Counted from the first letter of the stretch, positions 45,320 to 55,085 are shown. The stretch: DNA of 64,000 bases from Schaalia radingae (GCF_900106055.1 NZ_LT629792.1:496001-560000); one strand, 5' to 3'. Translations and numbers: made by a program. Notes: a model not told the origin generated them from the letters alone.

Positions 45320-46366
45320 TCAGTCAACCAGAAGGATCACACACCCCAGCGAAACAGCCGCGATCAACGCACTGAGGATCACGCCGAGCACAAGCGCACG
45401 CCCGCCTGACTGAATCACGTTCCGCAGGTTCACACCCGCACCCATCGCGCCCATCGCCACTGTCAGCAACAACGTGGCCATCGTGCCGCCCAGGGTGCTG
45501 AAAACGCTGCTCGCAGCGGGTACGCCTGTAAACAGGGAGGCCACGACGACGGCGATGAGGAATCCGACGACGAACCCTGGAACCAGAGGCGGGCGCGTGC
45601 TCGAGCTTGCCTTGTGCGCATGCTCATGGCGCACCTCCACCACGCGGCGCTCCACAATGCCCACCACTGCGACCACGACTGCCAGGCATACCACGCGGCC
45701 AAGCTTGGCGGCCGTTGCCAGGTCAGAAACGGAAGGGTCGTAAATATTCGCAGCCGCGACAACTTGGCCGACCTCGTGAATGGAAGCCCCCAGCCACACG
45801 GCGGCCTGCGTGGGCGTCAGGTTCAGCGCGTGGGCAGCCGTCGGCAAAGCGACGAGGGCGACTGTTCCGAAAACCGTTACACATGCAATGGCGGTGGCCA
45901 CGGCATCATCGGCGTCCTCGTGACTGCGCGCAGAAACAACGGGGGAGATGCCGGCAACTGCGGAGGCTCCACAGATTGCGGTGCCCGATGTTGTCAGAAT
46001 GCCGGTCGCATGGCTGACATGCATGAAGTAGGTCAGCAGATACCCCGCCACCATTGTCACCGCGACGGCACAGATGATCGTGGCAATTGTTCCGGCCCCC
46101 AGAGCCGCGATGGCGGGTAGTGAGAGGCGGAAGCCCAGCAGCACCACTCCGGCGCGCAGAACAGTCTTGGCTGAAAAGGCAATGCCCGGCTCGCAGATCG
46201 ATGGAATCAGTTTCGTGTTGCGCACGGCAACACCGAGAAGGATCGCCACCAGCATCGAAGACAGCAACGGCACGAACAGGTTGATCAGCCAGGCAATACC
46301 TGCGACTGCACAGGCGTATAGCACGCCAGGCAGCAGGCGCGTGAAGTGAGTCCAAAAATTCACCAT
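45320..46366 (-). CDS. YeiH/UPF0324-family putative sulfate exporter
   Basis: Membrane protein of 348 residues with about ten helices. Family motifs are visible: AKTVLRAGVVLLGFRLSL, the glycine-rich TTSGTAICGASAVAGISPVV, and WLGASIHEVGQVVAAANIY with its conserved histidine. The function in the family is poorly tested; sulfonate-related or sulfate export has been proposed. It stands alone, converging on the IS remnant, and no LysR regulator (often adjacent in other genomes) is seen. Confidence 0.88.
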   Translation of the reverse strand: MVNFWTHFTRLLPGVLYACAVAGIAWLINLFVPLLSSMLVAILLGVAVRNTKLIPSICEPGIAFSAKTVLRAGVVLLGFRLSLPAIAALGAGTIATIICAVAVTMVAGYLLTYFMHVSHATGILTTSGTAICGASAVAGISPVVSARSHEDADDAVATAIACVTVFGTVALVALPTAAHALNLTPTQAAVWLGASIHEVGQVVAAANIYDPSVSDLATAAKLGRVVCLAVVVAVVGIVERRVVEVRHEHAHKASSSTRPPLVPGFVVGFLIAVVVASLFTGVPAASSVFSTLGGTMATLLLTVAMGAMGAGVNLRNVIQSGGRALVLGVILSALIAAVSLGCVILLVD

Positions 46367-46470
46367 CCACGTATATCACACGCCCTGCAGAGAATGACGG
46401 AGCTTTTTTCGCTGAGCCCTTGCGACGTACCATTGGGGCATTGGAGTACACGCGAAGCGGAGAACGCAAT

Positions 46471-46994
46471 GGAGAATACGGCCCAGATGCCATACGATGA
46501 TGAGCCTGCTCAAGGTCGCCCGGAGACCAGGAAATCCTTGCGAGACTTTTTTACTCGCGCAAGACCCGCTTCGTCTTACGTGCGTTGGAAGTGATAGTTG
46601 TCGTAGCTGCAGTGTGCGTGCTGATCTCGACATTTTTTATTTCAGTTCTGCAAATACGTGGCACATCGATGGAGCCGACGTTTATCCAGCGGACGAAGCG
46701 GCCGAAGAACCCATTGCCACATATGGAAATGCTGCAGACGGCAACCTCGTCATCGAAGCCTCCAATACGACTGGAATATTCCGCGATCTCACGCAGATTC
46801 CGGACGGAGATGCCCTTTGCTTTACAGACGTCACTGGAGCGGTCTACAGCTACCACGTCCTGACAGTGGAAACGATTGAGAACGACGATGTCAGCGCTCT
46901 GCGTGAGCGCAGTGACGAATGGGACCTCACGCTGGCGGCGCCATCGTTTTCTGGTCAGCAGAAAACCCTTCTGCGTTGCGCAGCCGATTCTTAA
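46471..46994 (+). pseudogene. Decayed sortase / signal peptidase-like gene
   Basis: Three frames are needed. The first (MENTAQMPYDDEPAQGRPET...) ends at a TGA near 46594. The second gives a membrane segment and a type I signal peptidase-like box (VVVAAVCVLISTFFISVLQI, RGTSMEPTF). The third, to 46994, reads GIFRDLTQIPDGDALCFTDV, YSYHVLTVETIENDDVSALR and DLTLAAPSFSGQQKTLLRCA. This resembles the C-terminal half of class C/B sortases (LVTLVTCTPYG...R), but the catalytic cysteine position is not conserved (AAPSFSG) and the histidine region is missing. I read it as a dead, possibly chimeric remnant of a surface-protein processing locus. Confidence 0.5.
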
Positions 46995-47133
46995 AATGCC
47001 TCAGTAACTGACACAAATCGGATATTTGGCCCTGCTATCGTCGAGGCTTGTATTGCGAGGACGCCGAGCGGACAGATATTCTGCGGGCAGACATGCTGCA
47101 AGCACCCCGCACGTTCACCGAAGGAAGAGTGCC

Positions 47134-48138
47134 ATGGAAATTTCGCCGTTTGTTCGCAACCTGCCCAAAGTCGAGCTGCACCTGCATATCGAGGGCACGC
47201 TCGAACCCGAACTCAAATTCGCACTGGCCGAGCGCAACGGAATCACCCTGAAAGAATCCACGCCAGACGAAGTGAGGCAGTCCTACGCCTTTACCGACCT
47301 GGCCTCATTCCTCGCCTCCTACTACGACGGCATGAACGTGCTGCGCACCAGTGAAGACTTCTACGACCTCGCCCTGGCATACCTGACAAAAGCCGCCGAA
47401 CAGAACGTGCGTTACGTGGAAATGTTCTTCGACCCGCAGGCGCATACCTGCCGCGGCATCGACTTCCACACCGTCATCAGCGGGCTGCACCGCGCCCAGC
47501 TCGAAGCAGAGTCCACCCTGGGCATCCAATCCGCGCTCATCATGTGCTTCCTGCGCGACTTCCAGGCCGAATACGCGATGGCAACACTGCTCGAAGCCCT
47601 GCCATACAAGGACTGGATCATCGGCGTGGGGCTGGACTCAGATGAAACGGGAAATGCGCCAGACAAGTTCACCGAGGTGTTCGCCCGCGCGCGTCGCGAA
47701 GGCTTCCTGCTCACCATGCACGCCGACGTGGATATCGCCCACTCCATTGATCACATCCGCCAGCTTATCGACACCATCAAGGTTGACCGCATCGACCACG
47801 GAACGAACGTTATCGAAGACCCGGGACTCGTGCAGTATCTGGTGGACAGCAACATCGGCCTGACATGCTGCCCTGTGTCGAATACGTGGGTATCCGACGG
47901 CTCCAAAGTCCCGCTGATCAAGGAACTGGCCGACAGGGGTGTCAAGGTCACTGTCAACTCAGATGACCCCGCCTACTTCGGCGGCTACATTGCGGAAAAC
48001 TTCCAGCTCCTGGCTAACGAGTCCGAGGTCGACCACGCGTTCCTTGCCCAGCTCAGCCTCAACGCAGTAGACATTTCGTGGGCTGCGCCCAGTCTTAAAG
48101 AAAAGCTGCGCGCACAGATCAACGCCGCACTGCAGTAA
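47134..48138 (+). CDS. Adenosine/adenine deaminase family amidohydrolase
   Basis: Zn-dependent purine deaminase of 334 residues. The N-terminal metal site is LPKVELHLHIEGTLEPELKF, the form seen in adenine deaminases. FFDPQAHTCRGIDFHTVISG, the substrate loop FLRDF, RIDHGTNVIEDPGLV and the metal/catalytic VTVNSDDPAYFGGY follow. The usual HAGE proton-shuttle motif is replaced by HADVDIAHS (H196), which marks a separate subgroup, so adenine versus adenosine or another aminopurine cannot be settled. ATG 47134 is chosen: AAGGAAGAG precedes it and the longer upstream frame lacks family similarity. Confidence 0.87.
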   Translation: MEISPFVRNLPKVELHLHIEGTLEPELKFALAERNGITLKESTPDEVRQSYAFTDLASFLASYYDGMNVLRTSEDFYDLALAYLTKAAEQNVRYVEMFFDPQAHTCRGIDFHTVISGLHRAQLEAESTLGIQSALIMCFLRDFQAEYAMATLLEALPYKDWIIGVGLDSDETGNAPDKFTEVFARARREGFLLTMHADVDIAHSIDHIRQLIDTIKVDRIDHGTNVIEDPGLVQYLVDSNIGLTCCPVSNTWVSDGSKVPLIKELADRGVKVTVNSDDPAYFGGYIAENFQLLANESEVDHAFLAQLSLNAVDISWAAPSLKEKLRAQINAALQ

Positions 48139-48167
48139 TCATTGGTGCCTCGTGAGTGGTGGCGCCG

Positions 48168-48190
48168 CCCTCGTCAATGAGGAACGAGGG
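48168..48190 (+). terminator. Hairpin after the deaminase gene
   Basis: CCCTCGT (48168-48174) pairs with ACGAGGG (48184-48190). The left arm is one copy of a motif (CCCTCGTCAATGA) scattered between core genes in this window. Confidence 0.5.
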
Positions 48191-48403
48191 TGAGCGGGCC
48201 ACAGCACACGGCACAAGCTGAACCGAGCGCGGGCAGATTTTGTCATTATGACTGGTGAGGGTGAATAATAATCGCTGAGCACGTGACATCACGTGCCCCG
48301 CAAGATTCGCAGCGAGGCTGGAGGCTACTGAGCATTCGCTGCGTAGTGGTCACCGGATCGCAGTGAACCTTCGCGCCTGGAAACAGCCTAAATGTGAGGG
48401 TAC

Positions 48404-48946
48404 ATGTTGACCACAAAACCAGAGCAGCGTAACTACAAGGTTGCGGCGCTCGTCGGACTGATTGCCGGCCTCTTCTCCGCCATCGTGAAATTCGGCTGGG
48501 AAGTTCCGTTCCCACCACGCACACCTGAACGCAATGCAACCAATCCTCCGCAATCCACACTCGAAATGCTCGGAATGTCACCCGACATGTCCCACACGTC
48601 GGTGATCTATAACGGCAACGAGCTTCCGATCTACTCCTTCATCATTCACTTCTCGTTCGCGATCTTCTTCGCACTGCTGTACTGCCTGCTCGCTGAGGTC
48701 TGCAAGCAGGTCACTCTGTGGCAGGGCGCAGCATTCGGCATCGTCGTGTACGTCGTTTTCCATGTCATTTTGATGCCCGCCATCGGCATTGTGCCCGCCC
48801 CGTGGGAGCAGCCCTTCGCTGAGCACTTCTCAGAGTTCTTCGGGCACATCGTGTGGATGTGGTCCATTGAAATCGTGCGCCGCGATCTGCGTAACCGCAT
48901 CACGCACCAGCCGGATCCTGAACTGGAGACCGTTGCCGCAAAATAA
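48404..48946 (+). CDS. YagU family membrane protein (DUF1440)
   Basis: Membrane protein of 180 residues with four helices. It contains KVAALVGLIAGLFSAIVKFG followed by WEVPFPPRTPER, the characteristic first helix and proline-rich motif of YagU. YagU contributes to acid resistance in E. coli; the role here is unknown. ATG 48404 has a weak GAGGG upstream. Stand-alone gene followed by a terminator. Confidence 0.85.
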   Translation: MLTTKPEQRNYKVAALVGLIAGLFSAIVKFGWEVPFPPRTPERNATNPPQSTLEMLGMSPDMSHTSVIYNGNELPIYSFIIHFSFAIFFALLYCLLAEVCKQVTLWQGAAFGIVVYVVFHVILMPAIGIVPAPWEQPFAEHFSEFFGHIVWMWSIEIVRRDLRNRITHQPDPELETVAAK

Positions 48947-49027
48947 CGCTCGCGAGGGGCGAGGTGATGCTCGCGCGGCTTGCGCCGGCAGCGGCAGTGC
49001 TTCCGGACAGGCACGTGACCTGATAAA

Positions 49028-49063
49028 CGTGGGGCCCGCAGTCTACTGACTGCAGGCCCCACG
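49028..49063. terminator. Bidirectional terminator between yagU and csbD-like genes
   Basis: CGTGGGGCCCGCAGTC (49028-49043) pairs with GACTGCAGGCCCCACG (49048-49063) over 16 positions with one mismatch, serving the two converging genes. Confidence 0.85.
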
Positions 49064-49142
49064 ACACTTTCAGCAGGCACACGCCCAGTCGAACCTCAAT
49101 GGGCCACCCGGCGCGACCTTATTGGGAAAGTGAGAAGTGAAC

Positions 49143-49385
49143 TCACTCGCCCTTGTCGCCGCTAAGTGCGTCCTTTGCGCGATCGGCCAGAGCGCGAGCG
49201 CCAGCAGCGGCATCCTCGGCAGCTCCCTTGATCTTTTCGGAGGCGTTTTCCAGAACGTCCTTGGCCTTGCCTTCGGCGTTCTGAACCTTGCCTTCAGCCT
49301 CGAGATCCTTGTCGCCGCTGACATCTCCAGCAGTTTCCTTGACCTTACCGGCAGCCTTGTCGAAAGTGTTCTCCAGATCTGACAT
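49143..49385 (-). CDS. CsbD family stress protein
   Basis: An 80-residue, highly charged Ala/Lys/Glu-rich helical protein: NTFDKAAGKVKETAGDVSGD is the CsbD core motif, followed by a long amphipathic helix. CsbD-like proteins are general stress proteins of unknown mechanism, often under an alternative sigma factor. A near-perfect AGGAGG lies upstream of the ATG at 49385. It stands alone. Confidence 0.9.
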   Translation of the reverse strand: MSDLENTFDKAAGKVKETAGDVSGDKDLEAEGKVQNAEGKAKDVLENASEKIKGAAEDAAAGARALADRAKDALSGDKGE

Positions 49386-49652
49386 AGCGAACCTCCTTTG
49401 TTATGTGAATTGGTACACGTTTACTTTCTCATTACCAGGCCTCGTGCGCAAGAGAAAAGAGGCAGATTCTCCCATGCGCGTAATTTCGAGGTCGAATAGC
49501 GATATGAACGCTCACATCTGCGTCATTTCGTGAGATACTACTGATACGGGAACGCTCGACCTGCACCGTGCACCATCCGGTATTGTGTCTCGCGCGTTCC
49601 TGATTTCATGCACATTGCGTCGCGTCATCTGTTCACAGAAAGGACTGTGGTT

Positions 49653-50687
49653 GTGATAGCGCATCACTCTGCTCGACCTCCCTCGATGATGGATGTGGCG
49701 GCAGCGGCAGGGGTGTCGCATCAGACCGTCTCCCGAGTCCTCAATGCCAGTGGAAAAGTCGCACCAGATACACGTCAGCGGGTTCTCGATGCCATTGAAC
49801 AGTTGGGATACCGCCGCAATTCTGTGGCTCGCGCACTCGTGACACGCCGCTCCGGAACCCTCGGCCTGATCACCACCACATCAACGCACTACGGCCCGAC
49901 GTCCATGCTGGTGTCCATTGAGCTCGCCGCCAGCCGGGCCGGCTATTTCATCGCCGTGGCGCCGATTGATTCGTGTACACCTGACACGCTGGGCGACGCG
50001 ATCGACCACATGCTCGGCCTGGCAGTTGAAGGCATCGTTATTTTGGCTCCCATCGAAGACATTGCGGAGGATCTGGGAACGATCCGCGTGTCTGTCCCCG
50101 TGGTGGCAGTGACGTCGGCCAGCACAGCAGAATCTCTGGGCGTCGTACCGGTCGCGGTTGACCAGTATGAGGGGGCACGCCTGGCGGTTGAGCATCTGGT
50201 CAGCCACGGGCACACGGCGATCACCCACCTGGCAGGCCCGTCCGACTGGTTCGAAGCTCAGGGGCGCGAAAAGGCTTATCGTGACGTGATGGCTCGCCAC
50301 GGGCTAACGCCCTGTGTCTATTCCACGCGAGGGTGGGAAGCTTCCGTCGGATTCGAGGTTGGCACAGCGATCGCGAACGGCACCTTACCCACCGCTATTT
50401 TTGCGGCAAATGACCCGCTTGCGCTGGGCCTGATCAACGCGTTCACCAGTGCGGGCATAACGGTGCCGGGTGACGTGTCGGTGGTCGGGTTCGATGATGA
50501 GCCGGGCGCGCGCTACTTCATGCCGCCGCTGACCACAGTGCGCCAGGATTTTCGCGGGCTGGGAGAGGCGGTCGTCACCGTCATGATGCACGCGTTGGAA
50601 GGCCGGGCCCCAGATGCTCCCACGCTGCTCACTCCTGAGTTGGTCGTGCGCGCCTCCACCGCCGCCCCGCCTCTTTCTGCGCATTGA
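49653..50687 (+). CDS. LacI family regulator, probable arabinose repressor
   Basis: A 344-residue repressor from the GTG at 49653, chosen for AGAAAGGA eight bases upstream; an earlier in-frame ATG at 49608 lacks one. The helix-turn-helix reads SMMDVAAAAGVSHQTVSRVL, then NASGKVAPDTRQRVLDAIEQ, then LGYRRNSVARALVTRRSG. Effector domain elements include VAVTSASTAESLGVVPVAVD and SVVGFDDEPGARYFMPPLTT. It precedes araD and araA with a perfect operator-like palindrome between (50769-50780), so L-arabinose or L-ribulose is the likely inducer. Confidence 0.9.
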   Translation: MIAHHSARPPSMMDVAAAAGVSHQTVSRVLNASGKVAPDTRQRVLDAIEQLGYRRNSVARALVTRRSGTLGLITTTSTHYGPTSMLVSIELAASRAGYFIAVAPIDSCTPDTLGDAIDHMLGLAVEGIVILAPIEDIAEDLGTIRVSVPVVAVTSASTAESLGVVPVAVDQYEGARLAVEHLVSHGHTAITHLAGPSDWFEAQGREKAYRDVMARHGLTPCVYSTRGWEASVGFEVGTAIANGTLPTAIFAANDPLALGLINAFTSAGITVPGDVSVVGFDDEPGARYFMPPLTTVRQDFRGLGEAVVTVMMHALEGRAPDAPTLLTPELVVRASTAAPPLSAH

Positions 50688-50768
50688 CGAGGGGGACGAG
50701 GCGCACTTCGTCGCGTGGCATCTGGAAAATTGATTGCGTGAAAACGGTTCCATTCCTGGACACAGTGT

Positions 50769-50780
50769 GTTAACGTTAAC
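50769..50780. promoter_or_regulatory. LacI-type operator upstream of araD
   Basis: GTTAACGTTAAC is a perfect 12-bp palindrome with a central CG, embedded in TGTTAACGTTAACC. It lies between the LacI gene and araD and is the obvious candidate binding site. Confidence 0.7.
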
Positions 50781-50926
50781 CTCACTGGATCAAACAAAGC
50801 AGAAACGGCGTGGTGGCATGCTGGGGAGGACATCGAAGCCGATGTCTGATCAACGCATGATCAGGTGGGCGAGTCGCCCTCGGCGCTCACACTACGACCG
50901 AGACGAATGCTGATGTGGAGGACTCA

Positions 50927-51646
50927 ATGGACGTGCGAAACCCGGACACGTGGAGCGCTGAACTGACCAGCCGTGTAGCCAGGACGCGTGCCCTCGTCGC
51001 TGAACTTCATGCGGAACTGCCCAAATGGGGGCTGATCGTGTGGACGGCAGGAAACGTGTCGCAGCGAATCAGAGGAGAAGCCGAAGACGGCTCCCAGGAC
51101 CTGCTCGTCATCAAGCCGTCGGGAGTGTCCTATGACGAGCTGGACGCCGACGCGATGGTGGTGTGTGACCTGGAAGGAAACCTGATCCTGGGTGAAGGAT
51201 CCCCCTCGTCCGATACGGCAGCTCACGCCTATGTCTACCGGCACATGCCTGAAGTAGGCGGCGTCGTGCATACCCATTCCACCTACGCGACCGCGTGGGC
51301 AGCGCGCGGCGAAGAAATACCGTGCGTGCTGACCATGATGGGCGACGAATTCGGCGGCCCCGTTCCTGTTGGTCCGTTCGCATTAATCGGAGATGACTCC
51401 ATCGGGCGCGGAATTGTGGATACCTTGAAGGATTCTCGCAGCCCGGCAGTGCTGATGCAGAACCACGGGCCCTTCACGATCGGCAAAGATGGGCGCGCCG
51501 CAGTCAAAGCCGCAGCGATGGTTGAAGAAGTGGCGCGAACCGTCCACATTGCCAGACAGCTGGGCGAGCCGATTTCGATCCCTCAGGACAGAATCGACAG
51601 TCTCTACGCGCGCTATCAAAACGTGTATGGGCAGCACAGCAAGTAG
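50927..51646 (+). CDS. araD: L-ribulose-5-phosphate 4-epimerase
   Basis: Class II aldolase-fold epimerase of 239 residues that converts L-ribulose 5-phosphate to D-xylulose 5-phosphate. Zinc and phosphate-binding motifs are visible: WTAGNVSQRI, VIKPSGVSYDEL, EGSPSSDTAAHAYVYRH, GGVVHTHSTYATAWA and the later MQNHGPFTIG histidine. ATG 50927 is chosen with GGAGG seven bases upstream. araA follows after 64 bases. Confidence 0.95.
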   Translation: MDVRNPDTWSAELTSRVARTRALVAELHAELPKWGLIVWTAGNVSQRIRGEAEDGSQDLLVIKPSGVSYDELDADAMVVCDLEGNLILGEGSPSSDTAAHAYVYRHMPEVGGVVHTHSTYATAWAARGEEIPCVLTMMGDEFGGPVPVGPFALIGDDSIGRGIVDTLKDSRSPAVLMQNHGPFTIGKDGRAAVKAAAMVEEVARTVHIARQLGEPISIPQDRIDSLYARYQNVYGQHSK

Positions 51647-51710
51647 CAAGGTCGGCCAGCCACACGCGCAGACACTGACCACAACACCACGAAACTAAGG
51701 AACAATACTC

Positions 51711-53219
51711 ATGACGAGTTTCTATGACTCACGCGAAGTCTGGTTCTTCACCGGAAGCCAGGACCTTTATGGAGAAGACACCCTCAAGCAGGTAGCCGAC
51801 CAGTCGCAACAGGTCGTGACGCTGCTGAACGAATCCGGGCTGATGCCTGCACCAATTGTGTGGAAGCCGGTGCTCAAGGATTCCGACTCGATTCGTCGCG
51901 CCATGCTGGACGCCTCCGGTGATGACTCGGTGCTCGGTGTCATCACGTGGATGCACACGTTCTCACCGGCAAAAATGTGGATCCGCGGCCTCGAAGTCCT
52001 CACGAAGCCAATGCTGCATCTGGCCACCCAGGCCGACGTGGAGATCCCCTGGGACAGCATCGACATGGACTTCATGAACCTCAACCAGGCAGCTCACGGA
52101 GACCGTGAATACGGCTACATCCTGGCGCGCCTGGGCGTCGCACACGCCACCGTCGTGGGCCACGCATCCAACCCGAACGTCGCCCGAAAAGTCTCACGCT
52201 GGATCCGTGCCGCAGCAGGGTGGGCTGCCGCTCACGAGCTGCGCGTTGTGCGCTTCGGTGACAACATGCGCAACGTCGCGGTGACCGAAGGGGATAAGAC
52301 CGAGGCTGAGCGCCGACTGGGAGTATCTGTGAACACGTGGGGAGTCAACGATCTTGTCGAAGCAGTGGAAGCGGTCAGTGACGCTGACATCGACACCCTC
52401 CTTGACGAGTACGACGAACTGTATGACATCGCACCTGAACTGAAGAAAGACGGTGAACGCCACGACTCATTGCGGTATGCCGCCCGTCAGGAAATTGCGA
52501 TGCGCTCATTCCTTGAAGCGCGCGGAGCCTGCGCATTTACCACGAACTTCGAAGACCTTGGAGCCCTTCGGCAGCTGCCCGGTCTGGCCGTGCAACGCCT
52601 GACAGCCGACGGGTATGGATTCGGTGCCGAGGGCGACTGGAAAACAGCTGTCCTTGTGCGCATCGCCAAAGTGATGGGTGAAGGTCTGCCGGGCGGTGCC
52701 TCCTTGATGGAGGACTACACCTATAACCTTGTCCAAGGCGAAGAAATGATCCTGGGTGCGCACATGCTGGAAGTGTGCCCGTCGTTGACTCAGTCGCGCC
52801 CGCGCCTCGAAATACACCCACTCAGCATCGGGGATCGTGAAGACCCTGTGCGCCTCGTGTTCAATGCTGATGCGCGGCCAGGAGTCGTGGTGTCACTGGC
52901 CGATATGCGTGACCGCTTCCGCCTCACTGCCAATGCTGTTGACGTCATCGAGCCGCCGCATGACATGCCGAAGTTGCCGGTTGCCCGGGCAATGTGGAAG
53001 CCGAAGCCTGACCTGTACACTTCGGTTGAAGCATGGCTCACTGCCGGCGGAGCGCACCACACGGCGATGTCCACGCAGATTGACGTCGAGACGTGGCAGA
53101 TGTTCGCTGTTATGGCTCAGATGGAATTGCTTGTCATCGACGAGGACACGACGGCACGTTCCTTCGCCGATCACGTGCGCTGGAATCAGGTCTATTACCG
53201 ACTGGCGGAAGGCCTCTAA
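51711..53219 (+). CDS. araA: L-arabinose isomerase
   Basis: Metal-dependent ketol isomerase of 502 residues converting L-arabinose to L-ribulose. It begins [20 protein letters not shown], with the family blocks [79 protein letters not shown] and [10 protein letters not shown]. Active-site glutamates and histidines are present, full length. No ribulokinase (araB) lies beside araD/araA, so it must be encoded elsewhere or supplied by another FGGY kinase. Confidence 0.97.
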   Translation: MTSFYDSREVWFFTGSQDLYGEDTLKQVADQSQQVVTLLNESGLMPAPIVWKPVLKDSDSIRRAMLDASGDDSVLGVITWMHTFSPAKMWIRGLEVLTKPMLHLATQADVEIPWDSIDMDFMNLNQAAHGDREYGYILARLGVAHATVVGHASNPNVARKVSRWIRAAAGWAAAHELRVVRFGDNMRNVAVTEGDKTEAERRLGVSVNTWGVNDLVEAVEAVSDADIDTLLDEYDELYDIAPELKKDGERHDSLRYAARQEIAMRSFLEARGACAFTTNFEDLGALRQLPGLAVQRLTADGYGFGAEGDWKTAVLVRIAKVMGEGLPGGASLMEDYTYNLVQGEEMILGAHMLEVCPSLTQSRPRLEIHPLSIGDREDPVRLVFNADARPGVVVSLADMRDRFRLTANAVDVIEPPHDMPKLPVARAMWKPKPDLYTSVEAWLTAGGAHHTAMSTQIDVETWQMFAVMAQMELLVIDEDTTARSFADHVRWNQVYYRLAEGL

Positions 53220-53230
53220 AGCGCGCTGCC

Positions 53231-53272
53231 GGGGCACCCTCTGCAGGTTTACGCCGAGTGACGAGGGTGCCC
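53231..53272 (+). terminator. Hairpin after araA
   Basis: GGGCACCCTC (about 53232-53241) pairs with GAGGGTGCCC (about 53262-53271). The right arm overlaps another copy of the dispersed GTGACGAGGGTG motif. No T-run. Confidence 0.6.
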
Positions 53273-53466
53273 GGACGAGTGCTTGAGGGTGCCAAAACGC
53301 CTCCGCTGCGCCGTTTAAAAGCCAAAAGCGGCGCAAAAAACTGAGATTCGCCACGAAAATCGCCAAAAAGTGGTGTTGAACCTGACAAAAGGCCGTTGGA
53401 CTGTTTAGGGTTTTCTCAGTGGTCATGTCCAGTGACCCCCAATGAACTGCAAGAGGAGATATATAC

Positions 53467-53751
53467 ATGTCTGTCAACCGTACCGAACTGGTTGCCGCCA
53501 TTGCTGAGCGCGCCAACCTCACCAAGGTCCAAGCCGATGCCGCACTGGCAGCATTCCAGGACGTTCTGATCGACTCACTGTCCAAGGGTGAGCCGGTCAA
53601 GGTCACCGGCCTCATGTCAGTGGAACGCGTTGAGCGCGCCGCCCGCACCGGCCGCAACCCCCGCACGGGTGAAGAAATCCAGATCCCCGCTGGCTACGGC
53701 GTGAAGATCTCGGCCGGTTCGACCCTGAAGAAGGCTGTTTCGAACAAGTGA
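53467..53751 (+). CDS. hup: HU family DNA-binding protein
   Basis: Nucleoid protein of 94 residues. It starts MSVNRTELVAAIAERANLTK, with the beta-arm signature GRNPRTGEEIQIPAGYGVKI and the C-terminal SAGSTLKKAV. It lacks the long lysine-rich tail of mycobacterial HU. AAGAGGAG lies upstream of the ATG. Monocistronic, ended by strong hairpins. Confidence 0.96.
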   Translation: MSVNRTELVAAIAERANLTKVQADAALAAFQDVLIDSLSKGEPVKVTGLMSVERVERAARTGRNPRTGEEIQIPAGYGVKISAGSTLKKAVSNK

Positions 53752-53803
53752 AGATGATGCCACGTTGACGGTGGCATGATCGGCAACACTGTTGCCACTT
53801 CAT

Positions 53804-53849
53804 ACGAGTGTGGGGCAGGTATCGCACGCGATACCTGCCCCACACTCGT
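53804..53849. terminator. Bidirectional terminator with 22-bp perfect stem
   Basis: ACGAGTGTGGGGCAGGTATC plus GC (53804-53825) is exactly complementary to 53828-53849, separated by only AC. It lies between the convergent HU and galactokinase-like genes. A smaller stem, ATGCCAC/GTGGCAT, lies just upstream (53758-53777). Confidence 0.85.
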
Positions 53850-53879
53850 CTCAGCGTCTGTCGCTGTGCTGTTGGCGCC

Positions 53880-55085
53880 CTATTCGTCTGCGCGCCGCGC
53901 AGCATCTCCCGGCCGCACCGGCACGATTGAGGCGCGTGATCCGGCATCAGGATATGCGCGCCTGTAATCCTCCAGCCAGGCGTTCGCGAAATCGTCAACA
54001 CCGCTGCGCTCCACGAGCGCCCACACTGACCCGCCAAAGCCGGCACCGAATGCCGACGCCGCCGGCGCACCCAGTTCGCGGGCACGGCGCTGCAGATCAT
54101 TCGTCTGAGGAACCTGATTGCCCAGATTCTCATCCGCATTGCGATGCGACTCATCAGCGGCAGCGCCAAACGCATCGATATCGCCGGCATCCAGCGCATC
54201 GAGTGCCTGCGGCACCAGAACGGTCGATTCACGGATGAACGCATCCAGTCGCGTGAGCAGGTCCGGCTCGTCAGCAAGCATGCGGCGCATCTGCTCCACC
54301 GCATCTCCGGAGGACGCCAACGCATCAGCCAGGCTGGCATCTGCGCGCCCGGTCGCCTTGTTCCACTGCGTCACAATTGCCGCAATCCGAGCCGACAGCG
54401 CGTTGTACGAATCGCGCGCACTGCCCGTCTTTTCCGCCAGGACACCGCTGACCGCCACGACGAACGTCCACGTGTCGTCGAGTGCCACCGAGCGGTGCTC
54501 CTGGATCGGGCAAAACGAAAACTCAGTGAGCCGACCGTCGTGGCAACACATCATGGCGGTGTGATCCTGCGAGCCACCGAAAGTGCCCACGCCACGCACA
54601 CCCTCCAACGACCCGAACGATAAACCGTTCTCGCAGCACGAGTAGTATCCGGCCTCATCGGCGCGCGAGTGAATGTTCGCCTTCCACTCCTCACGCTCAC
54701 GCAGATCGTTGTGATCAATCAAAGCCAGCGCCGACGCCACGACCAGCGCAGACGACGAACTCATTCCGGAGGCCAACGGCAAATCGGAATCAAAGCTCAG
54801 GTGCGCAGGTTTGAGCTGGCCGAAATTGAGTGTCAGGCGATCCACCACCGCCTGAACGTAGTGACCCCAGTGGCCGGCAGGAAGAGTGCTCGCCGCACCT
54901 GCACCAACCTCAACGCGATCCGGCAGTGCGGTCGTCTGAGCTGAAATGCCACCGTCCGGCAAGTCCCCCTCGTCCAACGTGACGCGAATGCCGCGATCGA
55001 CTGCCGCGACGATGGAATGGCCACCGGCGTAATCCGTGTGCTTGCCGAACACTTCCAGTCGGCCGGGAACAAACCAGGAAGTCAC
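53880..55085 (-). CDS. GHMP kinase, galactokinase family
   Basis: Sugar-1-kinase of 401 residues. The galactokinase signature is altered to VPGRLEVFGKHTDYAGGHSI (standard enzymes have ...GEHTDY). The ATP loop is PLASGMSSSSALVVASALAL and motif 3 is AFGAGFGGSVWALV. The protein overlaps the stop of the upstream nucleotidyltransferase by 4 bases (GTGA). The GKHTDY variant and the pairing suggest phosphorylation of a sugar at C1 followed by conversion to a nucleotide sugar, analogous to salvage kinases. Galactose remains a possibility. Confidence 0.85.
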   Translation of the reverse strand: MTSWFVPGRLEVFGKHTDYAGGHSIVAAVDRGIRVTLDEGDLPDGGISAQTTALPDRVEVGAGAASTLPAGHWGHYVQAVVDRLTLNFGQLKPAHLSFDSDLPLASGMSSSSALVVASALALIDHNDLREREEWKANIHSRADEAGYYSCCENGLSFGSLEGVRGVGTFGGSQDHTAMMCCHDGRLTEFSFCPIQEHRSVALDDTWTFVVAVSGVLAEKTGSARDSYNALSARIAAIVTQWNKATGRADASLADALASSGDAVEQMRRMLADEPDLLTRLDAFIRESTVLVPQALDALDAGDIDAFGAAADESHRNADENLGNQVPQTNDLQRRARELGAPAASAFGAGFGGSVWALVERSGVDDFANAWLEDYRRAYPDAGSRASIVPVRPGDAARRADE

